Source: Mycobacterium sp.
GTDB lineage: Bacteria; Actinomycetota; Actinomycetes; Mycobacteriales; Mycobacteriaceae
DNA length: 64,000 nt
Direction: 5' to 3'
Assembly: GCF_029961025.1 (NCBI RefSeq)
Contig: NZ_JASBVP010000011.1
Span: forward strand, 186,001-250,000
Of this stretch, positions 46,319 to 57,236 are shown one piece after another; positions within the stretch are counted from its first letter, which is position 1, and the number at the start of each line of letters is the position of its first letter. The notes below the pieces were generated by a model, which worked only from the letters and a program-made list of their open reading frames with translations, did no database searches and was not told where the DNA came from. The position numbers and the translations under genes are program-made.

Positions 46319-48309
46319 GCCGAAGTTGCGCCTGTTTGGGTGGCTGATCTGGGCTTTGGGCTGGGGATTTGGTGGTTTTTGGTGGGTTGGGTCTGACTAC
46401 GCGGCGATGGTGAGGGGTATGGTGACCCCGATGAGGTCGAAGGCGCGGCGTTGTTCGGGTGTTGGCTGGGTGAGTGTGTCGATTTCGATGTTGGTGTGGT
46501 GGTAGCGGATTCGGTTGCGGGTCAGGGTGCCCAGGTGGTCGAGCAGGGCGCGAAAGCTCCGCGGGGTGCTGTGGGGGGTTTGTTGGCGGGAGGCTTTGGC
46601 TTTCGCGGCTGGTGAGCGTTGGGCGGGCGCGACGGGGTTGTCGCGAGCTGGTGGGTGTTCGTCGGTGTAGGTCAGCGGTGCCCAGGTTTTACGCAAGTGC
46701 CAGGTCAGATAGCAGGCCAGCAGGCAGATCAGCACGTGGGCTTTGACACGGTCGGACAGCCGGTGGTGGATGGGCCGCAGGTCGAGGTCGTCGGTTTTGA
46801 TGCTGCGGAAGTCGCGTTCGAGGTGGGCGAGGTTCTTGTAGCTTTGCACCACGGCGGGGGCGTCGAGGTCGGTGGCGGGCACGCAAGTGCGCAGCACGTA
46901 GATGCCATCGAGGGCGGCTTCGGCGGCGATGGCGGCCTCATCGCGCCCGTAGGTGAAGCCGGTGTCGGTGATCTGGTAGCGAAAATGCTTGCCCACCTTG
47001 TATTGATTGATGACTTTCCCGACGGCTTCTCCGATGCGGGCCGCGCCGGTGAGGGTTCCACGATCGACCCGCTCGGCGATACGGGCCAGCAGCGCCTGGG
47101 TCGCGGCCAACAGTTCGGCGCGTTTGCGGGCGCGCTCGGCGGCCAGGGCGGGGTTGCGGCAGGCGATCAGCCGCTCGCCCGGGTAGTCGGGGTGGGTGAT
47201 CTCGGCGAGGTCTTGGATGTCGAACAGGCTCATCTGCAGCGGCCCGTCGTCGGCGGCGAGTTTGGCGATCGCCGGGGCGCGCAGCGCGGTGATCCACCCG
47301 AACCCGGCGCCGGTGTCGTTGAGTTTTTTGATCGCCTCGATGCGCGCGCGGGTGATCATCCCGCGATCACCGATCAGCACCAGCTGGGTCAGCCCAAACC
47401 TGGTTCGGATGACGTCGACGATCTCGGTGAAGGCGAGCGGGTCGGCGGTGTCGCCGGGAAACACCCGCACCGCCACCGGACGCCCGGCCGCATCGGTAAG
47501 CACCCCGTAGGTGATCTGGGGAAGTCCCTTTTTGCGGTCGCGGGAATACCCGCGGGCGGCCAACTCGCAGCAGCGCCCGGTCACCCACGAGCTGGTCAGG
47601 TCAAACAACGCCATACGCGACGGGTTCACATCGCGACCAAGGTGTTTGGCGACAAGCTTTTTTTCGATCACGTCTTGGCGGGCCAGCAGCCAGTCCATCG
47701 CGGCATACACCTCGTCGGTGGATGCGCCGGCAATGGCCAGGTCGGCTCCCAGCGTGGTGTCAGCCCAGCGCGACAGCGTCGCCAGCTTAGAGCCCGGGTG
47801 AATCACCCGGGAGATGATCAATCCCAGCACGAGATCGCGGGACCGGCAGGGCGGTCCCAAAAGCGCCGGCAAGCCAAGCTGGCGGGCCATCGCCGCCACG
47901 GCGGCCACATGCCCGTGCGGCAGCGCCCGCGTCACCGTGAATTCATCGTCGGCGGGCACCAGGGTATGCCCCTTCAACGTCGCCTCCAGCGCGGCGATCG
48001 CCGCCTGGGGCAGCGTCGACAGATTGGCCACCGTCTCGTTACGCACCTTGGGCCCATCACGGTAGGTGCGGCGCAGCAGCACCGACTCATAGATCCGTTC
48101 GCTGCCCTGCTTATCCACGTGAGTCTTCCTCACTCTGACTACGTGGGCCTTCATCGGGCTACGCGGCATAGCCACAAGTGTAAACGCTTCACACCAGAAT
48201 ACTCCGAACAACACACACCTAAATTCGTGACTACATCTTCAGGCCAGGTCCATGCCCAAAATGTCAGCTCAAACGGCTAATCCCCGATCAGAACCGTCGC
48301 AACTTCGGC
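46319..48309 (-). mobile_element. IS1634-family-type insertion sequence
   Basis: The element is bounded by the inverted repeats GCCGAAGTTGCG (46319-46330) and CGCAACTTCGGC (48298-48309), with further partial matches inward. TTAG flanks both ends (46315-46318 and 48310-48313), a likely target duplication. It contains one intact transposase gene. It lies between the LpqN-like gene and a short candidate gene, probably splitting an earlier toxin-immunity cluster. Confidence 0.8.
46397..48169 (-). CDS. DDE transposase (IS1634/IS4 superfamily)
   Basis: The protein of about 590 aa has the DDE elements of IS4-like transposases: D-L-T-S-S-W, the second Asp in L-V-L-I-G-D-R-G-M and the Y-R-E-K-like segment H-L-E-R-D-F-R-S-I-K-T-D with the Glu near residue 490. 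A KSLxHLE-type end fits IS1634. It cuts and pastes the surrounding element. The ATG at 48169 is the likely start; 48154 is another option. The frame is intact, so the element may still be mobile. Confidence 0.9.
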   Translation of the reverse strand: MPRSPMKAHVVRVRKTHVDKQGSERIYESVLLRRTYRDGPKVRNETVANLSTLPQAAIAALEATLKGHTLVPADDEFTVTRALPHGHVAAVAAMARQLGLPALLGPPCRSRDLVLGLIISRVIHPGSKLATLSRWADTTLGADLAIAGASTDEVYAAMDWLLARQDVIEKKLVAKHLGRDVNPSRMALFDLTSSWVTGRCCELAARGYSRDRKKGLPQITYGVLTDAAGRPVAVRVFPGDTADPLAFTEIVDVIRTRFGLTQLVLIGDRGMITRARIEAIKKLNDTGAGFGWITALRAPAIAKLAADDGPLQMSLFDIQDLAEITHPDYPGERLIACRNPALAAERARKRAELLAATQALLARIAERVDRGTLTGAARIGEAVGKVINQYKVGKHFRYQITDTGFTYGRDEAAIAAEAALDGIYVLRTCVPATDLDAPAVVQSYKNLAHLERDFRSIKTDDLDLRPIHHRLSDRVKAHVLICLLACYLTWHLRKTWAPLTYTDEHPPARDNPVAPAQRSPAAKAKASRQQTPHSTPRSFRALLDHLGTLTRNRIRYHHTNIEIDTLTQPTPEQRRAFDLIGVTIPLTIAA

Positions 48310-48437
48310 TTAGGTCGAAAGATTGCACCACCGGCTGCTCGATTGGGTGCAGGCTGAAACTCGACGGCGTCTTCTAGTTGTGTAACAGCGTAAAAGCTCG
48401 CAGCTCGCTACGCTTAGGCTACTGCGAGGTATGGAGA

Positions 48438-48857
48438 ATGATGACTCAACCCGATGAGGCCCGCTCAACCGAGTACCAGACTGCGATGGCCGCACAAGAT
48501 CGGCTGCGCACGGAGTTGCTTATTAGTGGACTCTACGACTGGGTGCCACTGGCACAGGTCCAATCGTTAATTACGCGCGACAGTCTCGCCGAAACGCTCC
48601 CGGGTCAGCAAGATTTGGCTTTGCAGACAATCCGATCGCTTGTGGCAGACGGGCTCATGGAAGTCGGGGACCTGCCCGGCCCGGGTGAGAAGTTTTCGGC
48701 ATGGAATCTACCGATTGATGCGGTCATGGAGCGTGTATACGACCGCTTCGTACGACACTACGATGATCCAACACTATGGGAATTCTCCATCTGGCTCAAT
48801 CTGACTGACCTAGGCGAGCGCATCGCTAAGGTGCTGAAAGCGAACCCGGCTGACTGA
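48438..48857 (+). CDS. Small cytosolic protein, candidate immunity gene separated by the IS
   Basis: The 139-aa protein has helical segments with LLISGLYDWVPLAQVQSLI, LALQTIRSLVADGLMEVGDL, FSAWNLPIDAVMERVYDRFVRHYDD and a final WEFSIWLNLTDLGERIAKVL. It has no signal or catalytic motif. I recall similar small proteins next to secreted toxin genes in mycobacteria and streptomycetes, but no proven function. GGAGA precedes two adjacent ATGs (48438 and 48441). It sits just outside the IS element, 2.2 kb from the LpqN-like gene; before the insertion it may have followed that gene directly. Confidence 0.6.
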   Translation: MMTQPDEARSTEYQTAMAAQDRLRTELLISGLYDWVPLAQVQSLITRDSLAETLPGQQDLALQTIRSLVADGLMEVGDLPGPGEKFSAWNLPIDAVMERVYDRFVRHYDDPTLWEFSIWLNLTDLGERIAKVLKANPAD

Positions 48858-48859
48858 GC

Positions 48860-51153
<2,294 letters not shown>

Positions 51154-51176
51154 CGCTCAAAATTCAGCCTGGGAAC

Positions 51177-51297
51177 CGGCAACCCGCGGCAGCTCACCCG
51201 CGCTACCGCATCGCGGTGCTGCACGGCTCCGAGCTCAACATCGCCGCCGACGGATCCCTGGATTGGGATGACGACTGCCGCGATCATTTCCCGGCGT
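51177..51297 (+). pseudogene. Relic of a PHP-domain phosphoesterase
   Basis: The plus strand encodes Y-R-I-A-V-L-H-G-S-E-L-N-I followed by DGSLDWDDD, the central strand and metal-ligand block of PolX-type PHP domains, then degrades at [10 protein letters not shown]. Only about 40 residues remain between the FadD pseudogene and the hibernation pair, with no start codon. It marks a deletion junction. Confidence 0.6.
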
Positions 51298-51763
51298 CGC
51301 ATTTCGCGGGGGCGCCGAGGATGCGGATGCCGGTGATGATCTCGGGTTCGATTGCGATCACGGTGTCCGCCGGGTGCACCCATGGCTGCAGCAGCCGCTC
51401 GTAGCGGGCGACCTGCTCAGGGTCGGTGATGGTGCTCGCCAGCCCGGTCACCACCACGCTCCAGCCCGTGCGCCGCCGCGGGTCGAGGTCGTCGGCCTCG
51501 TAGGCCACCACCGTCCCGGTATCGTCGCCGGCTCGCACCGCGGTGGAGAGCCGAGCGGTCAGCCGGGTACGGATGATCACCCGTCCGGCGTCGACGAGGT
51601 GGTTCACCGGGCGGATCGCCGGCAGCGCGTGCTGGGTGAACACCACCCGCCCGTGATCGACACTGGCCAACAGCCGCATCGCCTCGCCGCGGTCGAGTTC
51701 AACCACCCGGCGCGGTGTCGTATCGAGGCTCTCGCCATCCGGCCGATGGTCACTTTGCGGCAT
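51284..51763 (-). CDS. Pyridoxamine 5'-phosphate oxidase-fold protein, Rv0080-like
   Basis: The 159-aa protein has the PPOX split barrel: [42 protein letters not shown] and the [11 protein letters not shown] strand. It matches, as recalled, M. tuberculosis Rv0080, which is co-transcribed with Rv0079 at the start of a DosR locus. The start overlaps the end of the hibernation-factor gene by 14 bp, keeping the same order. A flavin, F420 or haem ligand is likely; the role is not known. Confidence 0.85.
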   Translation of the reverse strand: MPQSDHRPDGESLDTTPRRVVELDRGEAMRLLASVDHGRVVFTQHALPAIRPVNHLVDAGRVIIRTRLTARLSTAVRAGDDTGTVVAYEADDLDPRRRTGWSVVVTGLASTITDPEQVARYERLLQPWVHPADTVIAIEPEIITGIRILGAPAKCDAGK

Positions 51764-52562
51764 TTTCCCCTGTGTCCCCCACCGTGTCGGCGTCGTCGAC
51801 CGGCGTGATCAGCCCGAGGTTGCCGTCGTAGCGTGGATACAGCAGCCGGCCGCGACCGGTCTGCGGGTCGGTGAAAAACAGGAACCGCAGGCCGTCGCGC
51901 ACCCGCTCCACCGCGGCGGTCTCGCTGAGGGCCGGTGTCGGTGACGAGTTCACGATCAGGGGCACCGGCGGGTTGCAGGCGGCCGGCGACCACGACCACC
52001 CCGGCGGATACATTCGCCGCTGGCGGGCTAGCCGCAGCCCTGACGGCCCGGCCCGATACACCACCGCCTCCTCTCCGGATTCGACGTCGGTGAACAGGTG
52101 CGCGTCGTAGTCCATCGCGTCCATCACCGCCAGCGCCTGTAACGGTGTCTCGCGCTGCAGCACAAAGGCTTTGCGACGGGTGACCAGCGCGTCGGCGGAC
52201 GCGGTCAGGATCCGGCGGGTCCGATCGGGCCAGGGCCGCGGCCGCCATGGCCCCCACACCCGCACGATCTGGCGATCCAGCCGCACCAGCGCCGGCGACA
52301 GATCATCCGGGCCGGCCGTGAGCGCCTGCACCCGCGCCGGGGTGTCCCGCACCCGCAGATTCACCTGCACCAGCATCGGCCCATCGGCACGGTCCGCGGT
52401 GGTCAGCCGCACTCGAGCACCCCCGGAGATCCCCCGATGCTCCAGCACCCGGCCCACCGCGTGTGCCACATGTTGGGCTTCCGCTGCCGAGATTCGGCCA
52501 TCGGAGAAGACGGCGACGTCGGGGAAGTATTGAGCCGCCGAGGGCTCGACTGCGGACACCAC
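51750..52562 (-). CDS. Ribosome hibernation factor, RafH/Rv0079-like
   Basis: The 270-aa protein closely resembles Rv0079/RafH, the DosR-induced long hibernation factor that stabilises 70S ribosomes under hypoxia. The N-terminal HPF-type domain (about residues 10-100) has [18 protein letters not shown] and [21 protein letters not shown]-terminal dimerisation or anchoring part carries [35 protein letters not shown] and ends with [15 protein letters not shown]. The start is set at the GTG pair near 52562 because a DosR-like box is then about 77 bp upstream; the longer frame from 52610 would place the box only 29 bp away. It should act on ribosomes in the cytosol. Confidence 0.88.
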   Translation of the reverse strand: MVSAVEPSAAQYFPDVAVFSDGRISAAEAQHVAHAVGRVLEHRGISGGARVRLTTADRADGPMLVQVNLRVRDTPARVQALTAGPDDLSPALVRLDRQIVRVWGPWRPRPWPDRTRRILTASADALVTRRKAFVLQRETPLQALAVMDAMDYDAHLFTDVESGEEAVVYRAGPSGLRLARQRRMYPPGWSWSPAACNPPVPLIVNSSPTPALSETAAVERVRDGLRFLFFTDPQTGRGRLLYPRYDGNLGLITPVDDADTVGDTGENAAK

Positions 52563-52638
52563 CTGGCAGCCCCACTTTCTCCTCAACCCATCACTTACGA
52601 AGTGGCACATAAGTGTGACTTACCGTCACCCCAACCGG

Positions 52639-52658
52639 GTAGGGCCGAAAGTCCTCAC
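52639..52658 (-). promoter_or_regulatory. DosR-like box upstream of the RafH-like gene
   Basis: The sequence gtagggccgaaagtcctcac reads GGGCC-GAAA-GTCCT, a good match to the consensus. It drives the hibernation factor and Rv0080-like pair. Confidence 0.6.
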
Positions 52659-52794
52659 CTGCAGACCGCGTGTGCGCAGCTCCCCACCACCGGCTAAGTA
52701 AACGGGTTTGGCTCGCAATGGTTTTCCCGCCGCACCACCCTGGGCCCTGGGCCCCGGTGCGCCCGGCGAACAAACGACCATCGGGGTGCTGAGC

Positions 52795-54213
52795 TTAGCC
52801 TTTCACCACGCCGAGGGGAACGAGGCGGGCGACCTTGCGGGCCAGCCCGGCACGGCCGCTGGTTTCGATGACAGCGTCAATGTCCTTATACGCCTCGGGC
52901 TTTTCCTCGGCGAGCCCCCTGCGGGATATGCCGCGCACCAGGATACCGGCTTCCTCGAGACCTTTGGATAGCGCGTCGGCATTGGTGTGGCGGGCGGCCT
53001 GATGGCGGCTCAACACCCGACCGGCACCGTGGGCGGTGGAAAAGAATGCCGGGTTGTCGGGCACACCCACCAGCACATACGACGCGGTGCCCATGGTGCC
53101 CGGGATCAGCACCGGCTGGCCGACCGCGGCCAACTCCGCCGGCACATCGGGGTGGTGCGGCGGCAGTGACCGCGTCGCGCCTTTGCGGTGTACGCACACG
53201 GTCCGTACCCGGCCGTCGACGGGATGGTCTTCGATCTTGGCCAGGTTGTGCGAGACGTCATAGAGCAACTCCAGCGACGCACCGGTGTGCTCCTCGAAGA
53301 CCCGGCGGGCGGCCTCGGCGAGCAGCTGGCGGTTGGCACGCCCGTAGTTGGCCGCCGCCGCCATTGCCGCCAAATACGCCTGGCCCTCAGGGGAAGCGAC
53401 GGGCACGCACGCCAATTGGCGATCGGGTACCTGAATTCCGTAGCGGCCCATCGCCTCTTCCATCCGATGCACGTGATCGGTGCAGACCTGATGGCCCAGC
53501 CCCCGCGAGCCGGTGTGAATCATCACGCACACCGTGCCCTCTGATAACCCCATCTGCGAGGCGGCCGCGGTGTCATAGACACGGTCCACGGCCTGCACCT
53601 CCAAAAAGTGGTTGCCGGAGCCCAGGCTGCCGATCTGCCCGAGCCCGCGTTCGACCGCCCGGTCGCTGAGCGCCGCCGCATCGGCCCCCGCCAACATGCC
53701 ACCGTCTTCGCAGCGCTCCAGGTCACGAGCCACGCCGTGCCCCTGCTCCACCGCGAAGCGGGCGCCACCGGTGAGCACCTTTTCCAACATGGCGCGGTTG
53801 GGCAGCCGCCACACACCCTTGGTGCCCACCCCGCGCGGGATCGCGATGTCGAGGTGATCCATCACCGCTTTCATCTTCGGTTGCAGCCGATCACGGTCTA
53901 CATCGCTCACTAAAAGCCGTACCCCGCAAGAGATGTCGAAACCGACGCCGCCGGGCGAGATGACCCCGTCGGCGTCGACGTCGGTGGCGGCCACCCCACC
54001 GATCGGAAACCCGTACCCCCAGTGCACATCCGGCATCGCGTACGACGCACGCACAATCCCCGGCAGTGTCGCCACGTTGGCGACCTGGCTCAACGCCATA
54101 TCCCCGGGTTCGTCGGGAAGCAGCGATTTGGACGCATACACGATTCCGGGCACCCGCATTGCCCCTTCTTGCTCGATCCGGAATCGGTAAGGGGTTTCCT
54201 CGATGATCCTCAT
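52795..54213 (-). CDS. rtcB: RNA-splicing ligase RtcB
   Basis: The 472-aa protein is RtcB, the GTP-dependent ligase joining RNA 2',3'-cyclic phosphate or 3'-phosphate ends to 5'-OH ends. The catalytic Cys is in G-F-D-I-S-C-G-V near residue 90. Metal and GMP sites include [13 protein letters not shown], the [11 protein letters not shown] block, [11 protein letters not shown] and the guanylylated His in A-H-G-A-G-R near residue 390. The ATG at 54213 is taken because TTGAGGCG precedes it and MRIIEE is the family start. Archease, its activator, is just upstream with a 12-bp gap. The operon behind two DosR-like boxes suggests use in repairing RNA, for example after toxin cleavage, during hypoxia; that last step is inference. 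Confidence 0.95.
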   Translation of the reverse strand: MRIIEETPYRFRIEQEGAMRVPGIVYASKSLLPDEPGDMALSQVANVATLPGIVRASYAMPDVHWGYGFPIGGVAATDVDADGVISPGGVGFDISCGVRLLVSDVDRDRLQPKMKAVMDHLDIAIPRGVGTKGVWRLPNRAMLEKVLTGGARFAVEQGHGVARDLERCEDGGMLAGADAAALSDRAVERGLGQIGSLGSGNHFLEVQAVDRVYDTAAASQMGLSEGTVCVMIHTGSRGLGHQVCTDHVHRMEEAMGRYGIQVPDRQLACVPVASPEGQAYLAAMAAAANYGRANRQLLAEAARRVFEEHTGASLELLYDVSHNLAKIEDHPVDGRVRTVCVHRKGATRSLPPHHPDVPAELAAVGQPVLIPGTMGTASYVLVGVPDNPAFFSTAHGAGRVLSRHQAARHTNADALSKGLEEAGILVRGISRRGLAEEKPEAYKDIDAVIETSGRAGLARKVARLVPLGVVKG

Positions 54214-54225
54214 GGTTCGCCTCAA

Positions 54226-54636
54226 TCACACATCAAGCGTCACCGCGCAACGCCAGCCTGCCTGACCGTGAGTAAAGCGCAACTCGTTGAGCGACACCGC
54301 CTTGGGCACCGCGCCTATCTGCGGCAGCGCGCTCGCGTCGACCATCGCAAACGAGACATTGACGTCCCCGTCCGCGTTGTTCAGCGTGACATCAACCGGC
54401 GCCTCACCATCAATGTCCAAAAGATAGATCATCTCGTCAAGCACGCCGACCAGCAGGTCCTCATCACCGTCGCAGCTCAGCCGGCGCTCGCGGATGCGCT
54501 GCGGGCGAGCGCCCGAGGTGTCCAGGAAGCTCTCCACCACGCCCAGCACCGCCTCCCTGACACACCCGTCACGGGTGGGTGCCCATGCCTCAATCCGCAG
54601 ATCCGCCGTATGTGGTATGCTGCGATGCCCTGACAT
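54226..54636 (-). CDS. Archease (RtcB activator)
   Basis: The 136-aa protein has the archease pattern: I-P-H-T-A-D-L-R-I-E-A-W at the N-terminus with the metal-binding Asp and the E-D-L-L-V-G-V-L-D-E-M-I-Y-L-L-D segment in the middle, and it ends with a strand containing Asp near the C-terminus. Archease accelerates the guanylylation step of RtcB and allows use of other NTPs. The ATG at 54636 begins close to the family start; a GTG at 54648 is also possible. It stands between the phosphoribosyltransferase-hydrolase gene (about 29 bp upstream) and rtcB. Confidence 0.9.
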   Translation of the reverse strand: MSGHRSIPHTADLRIEAWAPTRDGCVREAVLGVVESFLDTSGARPQRIRERRLSCDGDEDLLVGVLDEMIYLLDIDGEAPVDVTLNNADGDVNVSFAMVDASALPQIGAVPKAVSLNELRFTHGQAGWRCAVTLDV

Positions 54637-54665
54637 ATTGCCCGCCACCGCTTTTCACCGTGACG

Positions 54666-56000
54666 CTAGGCGCGGGCGACCGGTGTGCGCAGGTGGGCGA
54701 GGAACCAGTCGCGGGCCAGCGTGGCAACCTGCTCGAGCGTGCCCGGTTCTTCGAAAAGGTGGGTGGCTCCGGGCACTACCGTCAGCCGGCTTTCGCTCGG
54801 CATCTCGGCCTGCGCCCGCCGGTTGAGCTCCAGCACCAGTTCGTCGCGACCGCCCACGATGAGCAGCGTCGGCGCCCGCACCCTGGCCAACGCCGCGCCC
54901 GCCAAATCGGGTCGGCCGCCGCGGGACACCACCGCCGCCACCTGCACCCGGGGATCGGCGGCCGCAACCAGCGCCGCACCCGCCCCGGTGCTCGCGCCGA
55001 AGTAGCCGACCGGCAGCGCCGCGGTGTCGGGCTGGCTCGCCAGCCACCCGGTGACATCAACCAACCGACGAGCCAGCAAGGAGATATCGAAGACGTTGGC
55101 GCGGTTTCGCTCCTCGTCGGGGGTCAGCAGATCGAAGAGCAGGGTGGCCAAACCGGCCCGGTTTAAGACCTCGGCCACATACCGGTTACGGGGGCTGTGG
55201 CGGCTGCTTCCACTGCCGTGGGCGAACACGACGATCCCCGCGGAGTGCGCGGGAACCGTGAGGTGTCCCGCCACCGTGACCGGTCCGGCGGTCACCCGGA
55301 CTTCCTCATCGCGCAGCAGCGGATCGGCGGTGTTGTTCGCAGCGGGTTCTAGGAACCCGGCGCGCGCACGGTCGAGCAGCGCAACCACCTCGTCGTCGGA
55401 GGTCTTGGGGAACCGGTGGTAGCCCCGACCCACCGCGGCGTAGAAAAAGTAGGCCGGTGTCTCCAGGCACACCACTTCGTCGGCGCAGGAGCGCAGCACG
55501 TCGACGACATCGGGCGAGCCCACCGGGGCGGCAAACACCACCCGCGCCGCGTTTTGCTCCCGAACCGCCTGACACGCCGCCCTGGCGCTCACCCCGCTGA
55601 CAAACCCGTCGTCCACGATCACCGCTACCCGTCCGGCGAGCGGAATACGTTCGCGTCCATGGCAATACAGCTCTACCTGCCACTGCAGCGCGGCGCGTTG
55701 CACGTCTTCCGCCTCGGCGATCTCCTCCGGGGTCAGCCCGGTCTGTTTCAGCACGGCATCGTTGATCACCCGCACCGCACCCTCTGCGAGGGCCCCGAAG
55801 GCCAACTCGGGCTGGAACGGCACCCGCAGCTTGCGCACCACAAGCACGTCCAGCGGGGCGTTGAGCGCTTTGGCGACCTCGAAGGCCACCGGCACCCCGC
55901 CGCGGGGCAGACCCAACACGACGACATCCTGACCGCGGAGCCAAGTCAGGCGTTGGGCCAGCCGGCGTCCGGCTTCCGCGCGATCGTGAAACAACTGCAC
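54666..56000 (-). CDS. Phosphoribosyltransferase-alpha/beta hydrolase fusion, copy 1 (Rv0571c-like)
   Basis: The protein of about 444 aa has an N-terminal type I phosphoribosyltransferase fold with VVVLGLPRGGVPVAFEVAKAL near residue 30 and a PRPP loop near residues 110-125, followed from about 235 by a dienelactone-hydrolase-like domain. The PRPP loop is altered: D-D-G-F-V-S-G-V-S where copy 2 has D-D-G-V-A-T-G-A-T. The hydrolase keeps the nucleophile elbow G-A-S-T-G and the His in VPGATHLFEEPG. GTG at 56000 matches the start of copy 2. It resembles DosR gene Rv0571c. It is first in an operon with archease and rtcB, with two DosR-like boxes directly upstream. Substrates are unknown. Confidence 0.85.
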   Translation of the reverse strand: MQLFHDRAEAGRRLAQRLTWLRGQDVVVLGLPRGGVPVAFEVAKALNAPLDVLVVRKLRVPFQPELAFGALAEGAVRVINDAVLKQTGLTPEEIAEAEDVQRAALQWQVELYCHGRERIPLAGRVAVIVDDGFVSGVSARAACQAVREQNAARVVFAAPVGSPDVVDVLRSCADEVVCLETPAYFFYAAVGRGYHRFPKTSDDEVVALLDRARAGFLEPAANNTADPLLRDEEVRVTAGPVTVAGHLTVPAHSAGIVVFAHGSGSSRHSPRNRYVAEVLNRAGLATLLFDLLTPDEERNRANVFDISLLARRLVDVTGWLASQPDTAALPVGYFGASTGAGAALVAAADPRVQVAAVVSRGGRPDLAGAALARVRAPTLLIVGGRDELVLELNRRAQAEMPSESRLTVVPGATHLFEEPGTLEQVATLARDWFLAHLRTPVARA

Positions 56001-56034
56001 ATCGTCGAGTCTGCCGCGCTGTGCCGGCCCGGCG

Positions 56035-56075
56035 AAGGGTCCTATGGCCACTTTCATCGGGACCAATGCCCTGGC
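56035..56075 (-). promoter_or_regulatory. Pair of DosR-like boxes upstream of the fusion-archease-rtcB operon
   Basis: Box one (56035-56054) has GGGTC-CTAT-GGCCA and box two (56056-56075) GGGAC-CAAT-GCCCT, starts 21 bp apart. The same two elements with 22-bp spacing precede the paralog at 59039-60367, so promoter and gene were duplicated together. Confidence 0.6.
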
Positions 56076-56117
56076 AGCACCGCTCGCGCTCCAGGTGTGA
56101 CGTGCGGCCATGTTCGT

Positions 56118-56137
56118 GGTGACTTCCGGCCCTATCC
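56118..56137 (+). promoter_or_regulatory. DosR-like box upstream of the 90-aa gene
   Basis: Read on the reverse strand the site is ggatagggccggaagtcacc, with GGGCC-GGAA-GTCAC. It lies about 92 bp upstream of the ATG at 56229. Confidence 0.5.
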
Positions 56138-56228
56138 GCCACGAGTGCACCACCCCGATGATGGGTGACACCGCAGACAGCACATCACCGCAGCCAGCTC
56201 GAAGACCGCGAGCGAGGGGAGACACGAC

Positions 56229-56501
56229 ATGCACACTGCCGGCGGCGATTCACCGTTGCTGACCGACGCCGACATTGATGCGCTGGCATGGCAGTTCCTG
56301 CATTCGGATTATGCCAGCGAGGGGTATCTCAGGTCGTCACTGGACCAACGTCTCGGCAACTTCCTTCGGCGCCGTGACCTGGTCCGAGTCGCCGATGACG
56401 GTGACGTGTTCGCAATCCTTCTCGACCGCGTGATGGCCGGGATCAGCCGCCATCCGGCAACCGCGATCAGCTCAGCGGCCGGGGTTCGGGCGGCCCGCTG
56501 A
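56229..56501 (+). CDS. 90-aa conserved-looking hypothetical protein
   Basis: The small protein has a helical pattern: SPLLTDADIDALAWQFLHSDYASEGY, then YLRSSLDQRLGNFLRRRDL and a hydrophobic stretch VFAILLDRVMAGISR. A GGGAG site precedes the ATG by 8 bp. It has no membrane segment or Cys. Its codon use is normal for the window and the DosR-like box upstream supports a real gene. I do not recognise the family; helices rich in Arg and Asp suggest a partner-binding protein. Confidence 0.6.
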   Translation: MHTAGGDSPLLTDADIDALAWQFLHSDYASEGYLRSSLDQRLGNFLRRRDLVRVADDGDVFAILLDRVMAGISRHPATAISSAAGVRAAR

Positions 56502-56552
56502 CGCACTTTGGGCCGGTGCCCGGCGAATGGGGCGCGTGACCGCGGCCGCCAG

Positions 56553-57236
56553 TTAGCGGTCCCGGTCCCGCCGGACACCGAGAAGCTGGACCGCACCGAA
56601 CCGCGGCAGCATGGTGCCGACGGCCTCGGTGAGCGGACCCGACCACCTCAGCAGCGGGAGGGGTTCGGCGGCATAGAGCAGCCCCCGGACCTGGGCGGCG
56701 CCATATCGACGGCCGAGAGCCAGCAGGGCATCCCGGGACAGGAACCGACCGGCCCGATATGGGGGGCGCTCACGCACGCGGCCGACCCATCCCCAGGGGC
56801 TGGTGGGGTTGAGCATCGCCGCCACCAGCCGGCCACCGGGGCGGGTGATGCGGGCCATCTCGGCCAGTGCCTGGGCGGGATCGGCGGTGAATTCCAGGGT
56901 GGCAACGCTCACCGCGGCGTCGACGCTGGCGTCGCGTAGCGGCAGGGCCATAGCGTCGGCACGCACCAACCGGCCCGGCAGCCGGAGAGCGGCCACGGCC
57001 AGCATCGCCGCATCCACATCGATCCCGATCACCTGGGCGTCCCGGGAAGCCAGCAGCGCGCCCAGCCGTCCGGTGCCACATCCGATGTCCGCGATCCGCC
57101 GCCCGGACACCGGTCCCAGCGCGCGCAGCACCGCAGCCGATTCGACACGCCATGCATAGCGGCCCCACCGCCGGTCGAACCAGCTGTCGTAACGGCGGGC
57201 CGCGTCAGGATCCGAGTGCGGAAAGGCTACCGACAT
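56553..57236 (-). CDS. SAM-dependent class I methyltransferase
   Basis: The 227-aa protein has the Rossmann motif I I-A-D-I-G-C-G-T-G-R-L-G near residues 48-59, the acidic end of strand 2 in V-I-G-I-D-V-D and the motif IV region D-A-A-V-S-V-A-T-L-E-F-T, all of the ubiE/type 11 group. The substrate is probably a small molecule or lipid. Its ATG overlaps the GNAT stop codon by one base (TGATG), so the two genes form an operon. Confidence 0.88.
   Translation of the reverse strand: MSVAFPHSDPDAARRYDSWFDRRWGRYAWRVESAAVLRALGPVSGRRIADIGCGTGRLGALLASRDAQVIGIDVDAAMLAVAALRLPGRLVRADAMALPLRDASVDAAVSVATLEFTADPAQALAEMARITRPGGRLVAAMLNPTSPWGWVGRVRERPPYRAGRFLSRDALLALGRRYGAAQVRGLLYAAEPLPLLRWSGPLTEAVGTMLPRFGAVQLLGVRRDRDR

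Noticed and set aside
46619..48280. 553-aa open frame on the plus strand
   Set aside because: It is the mirror of the transposase gene; its composition (Gly/Asp/Val/His rich) is that of an antisense frame in high-GC DNA and no motif is recognisable.
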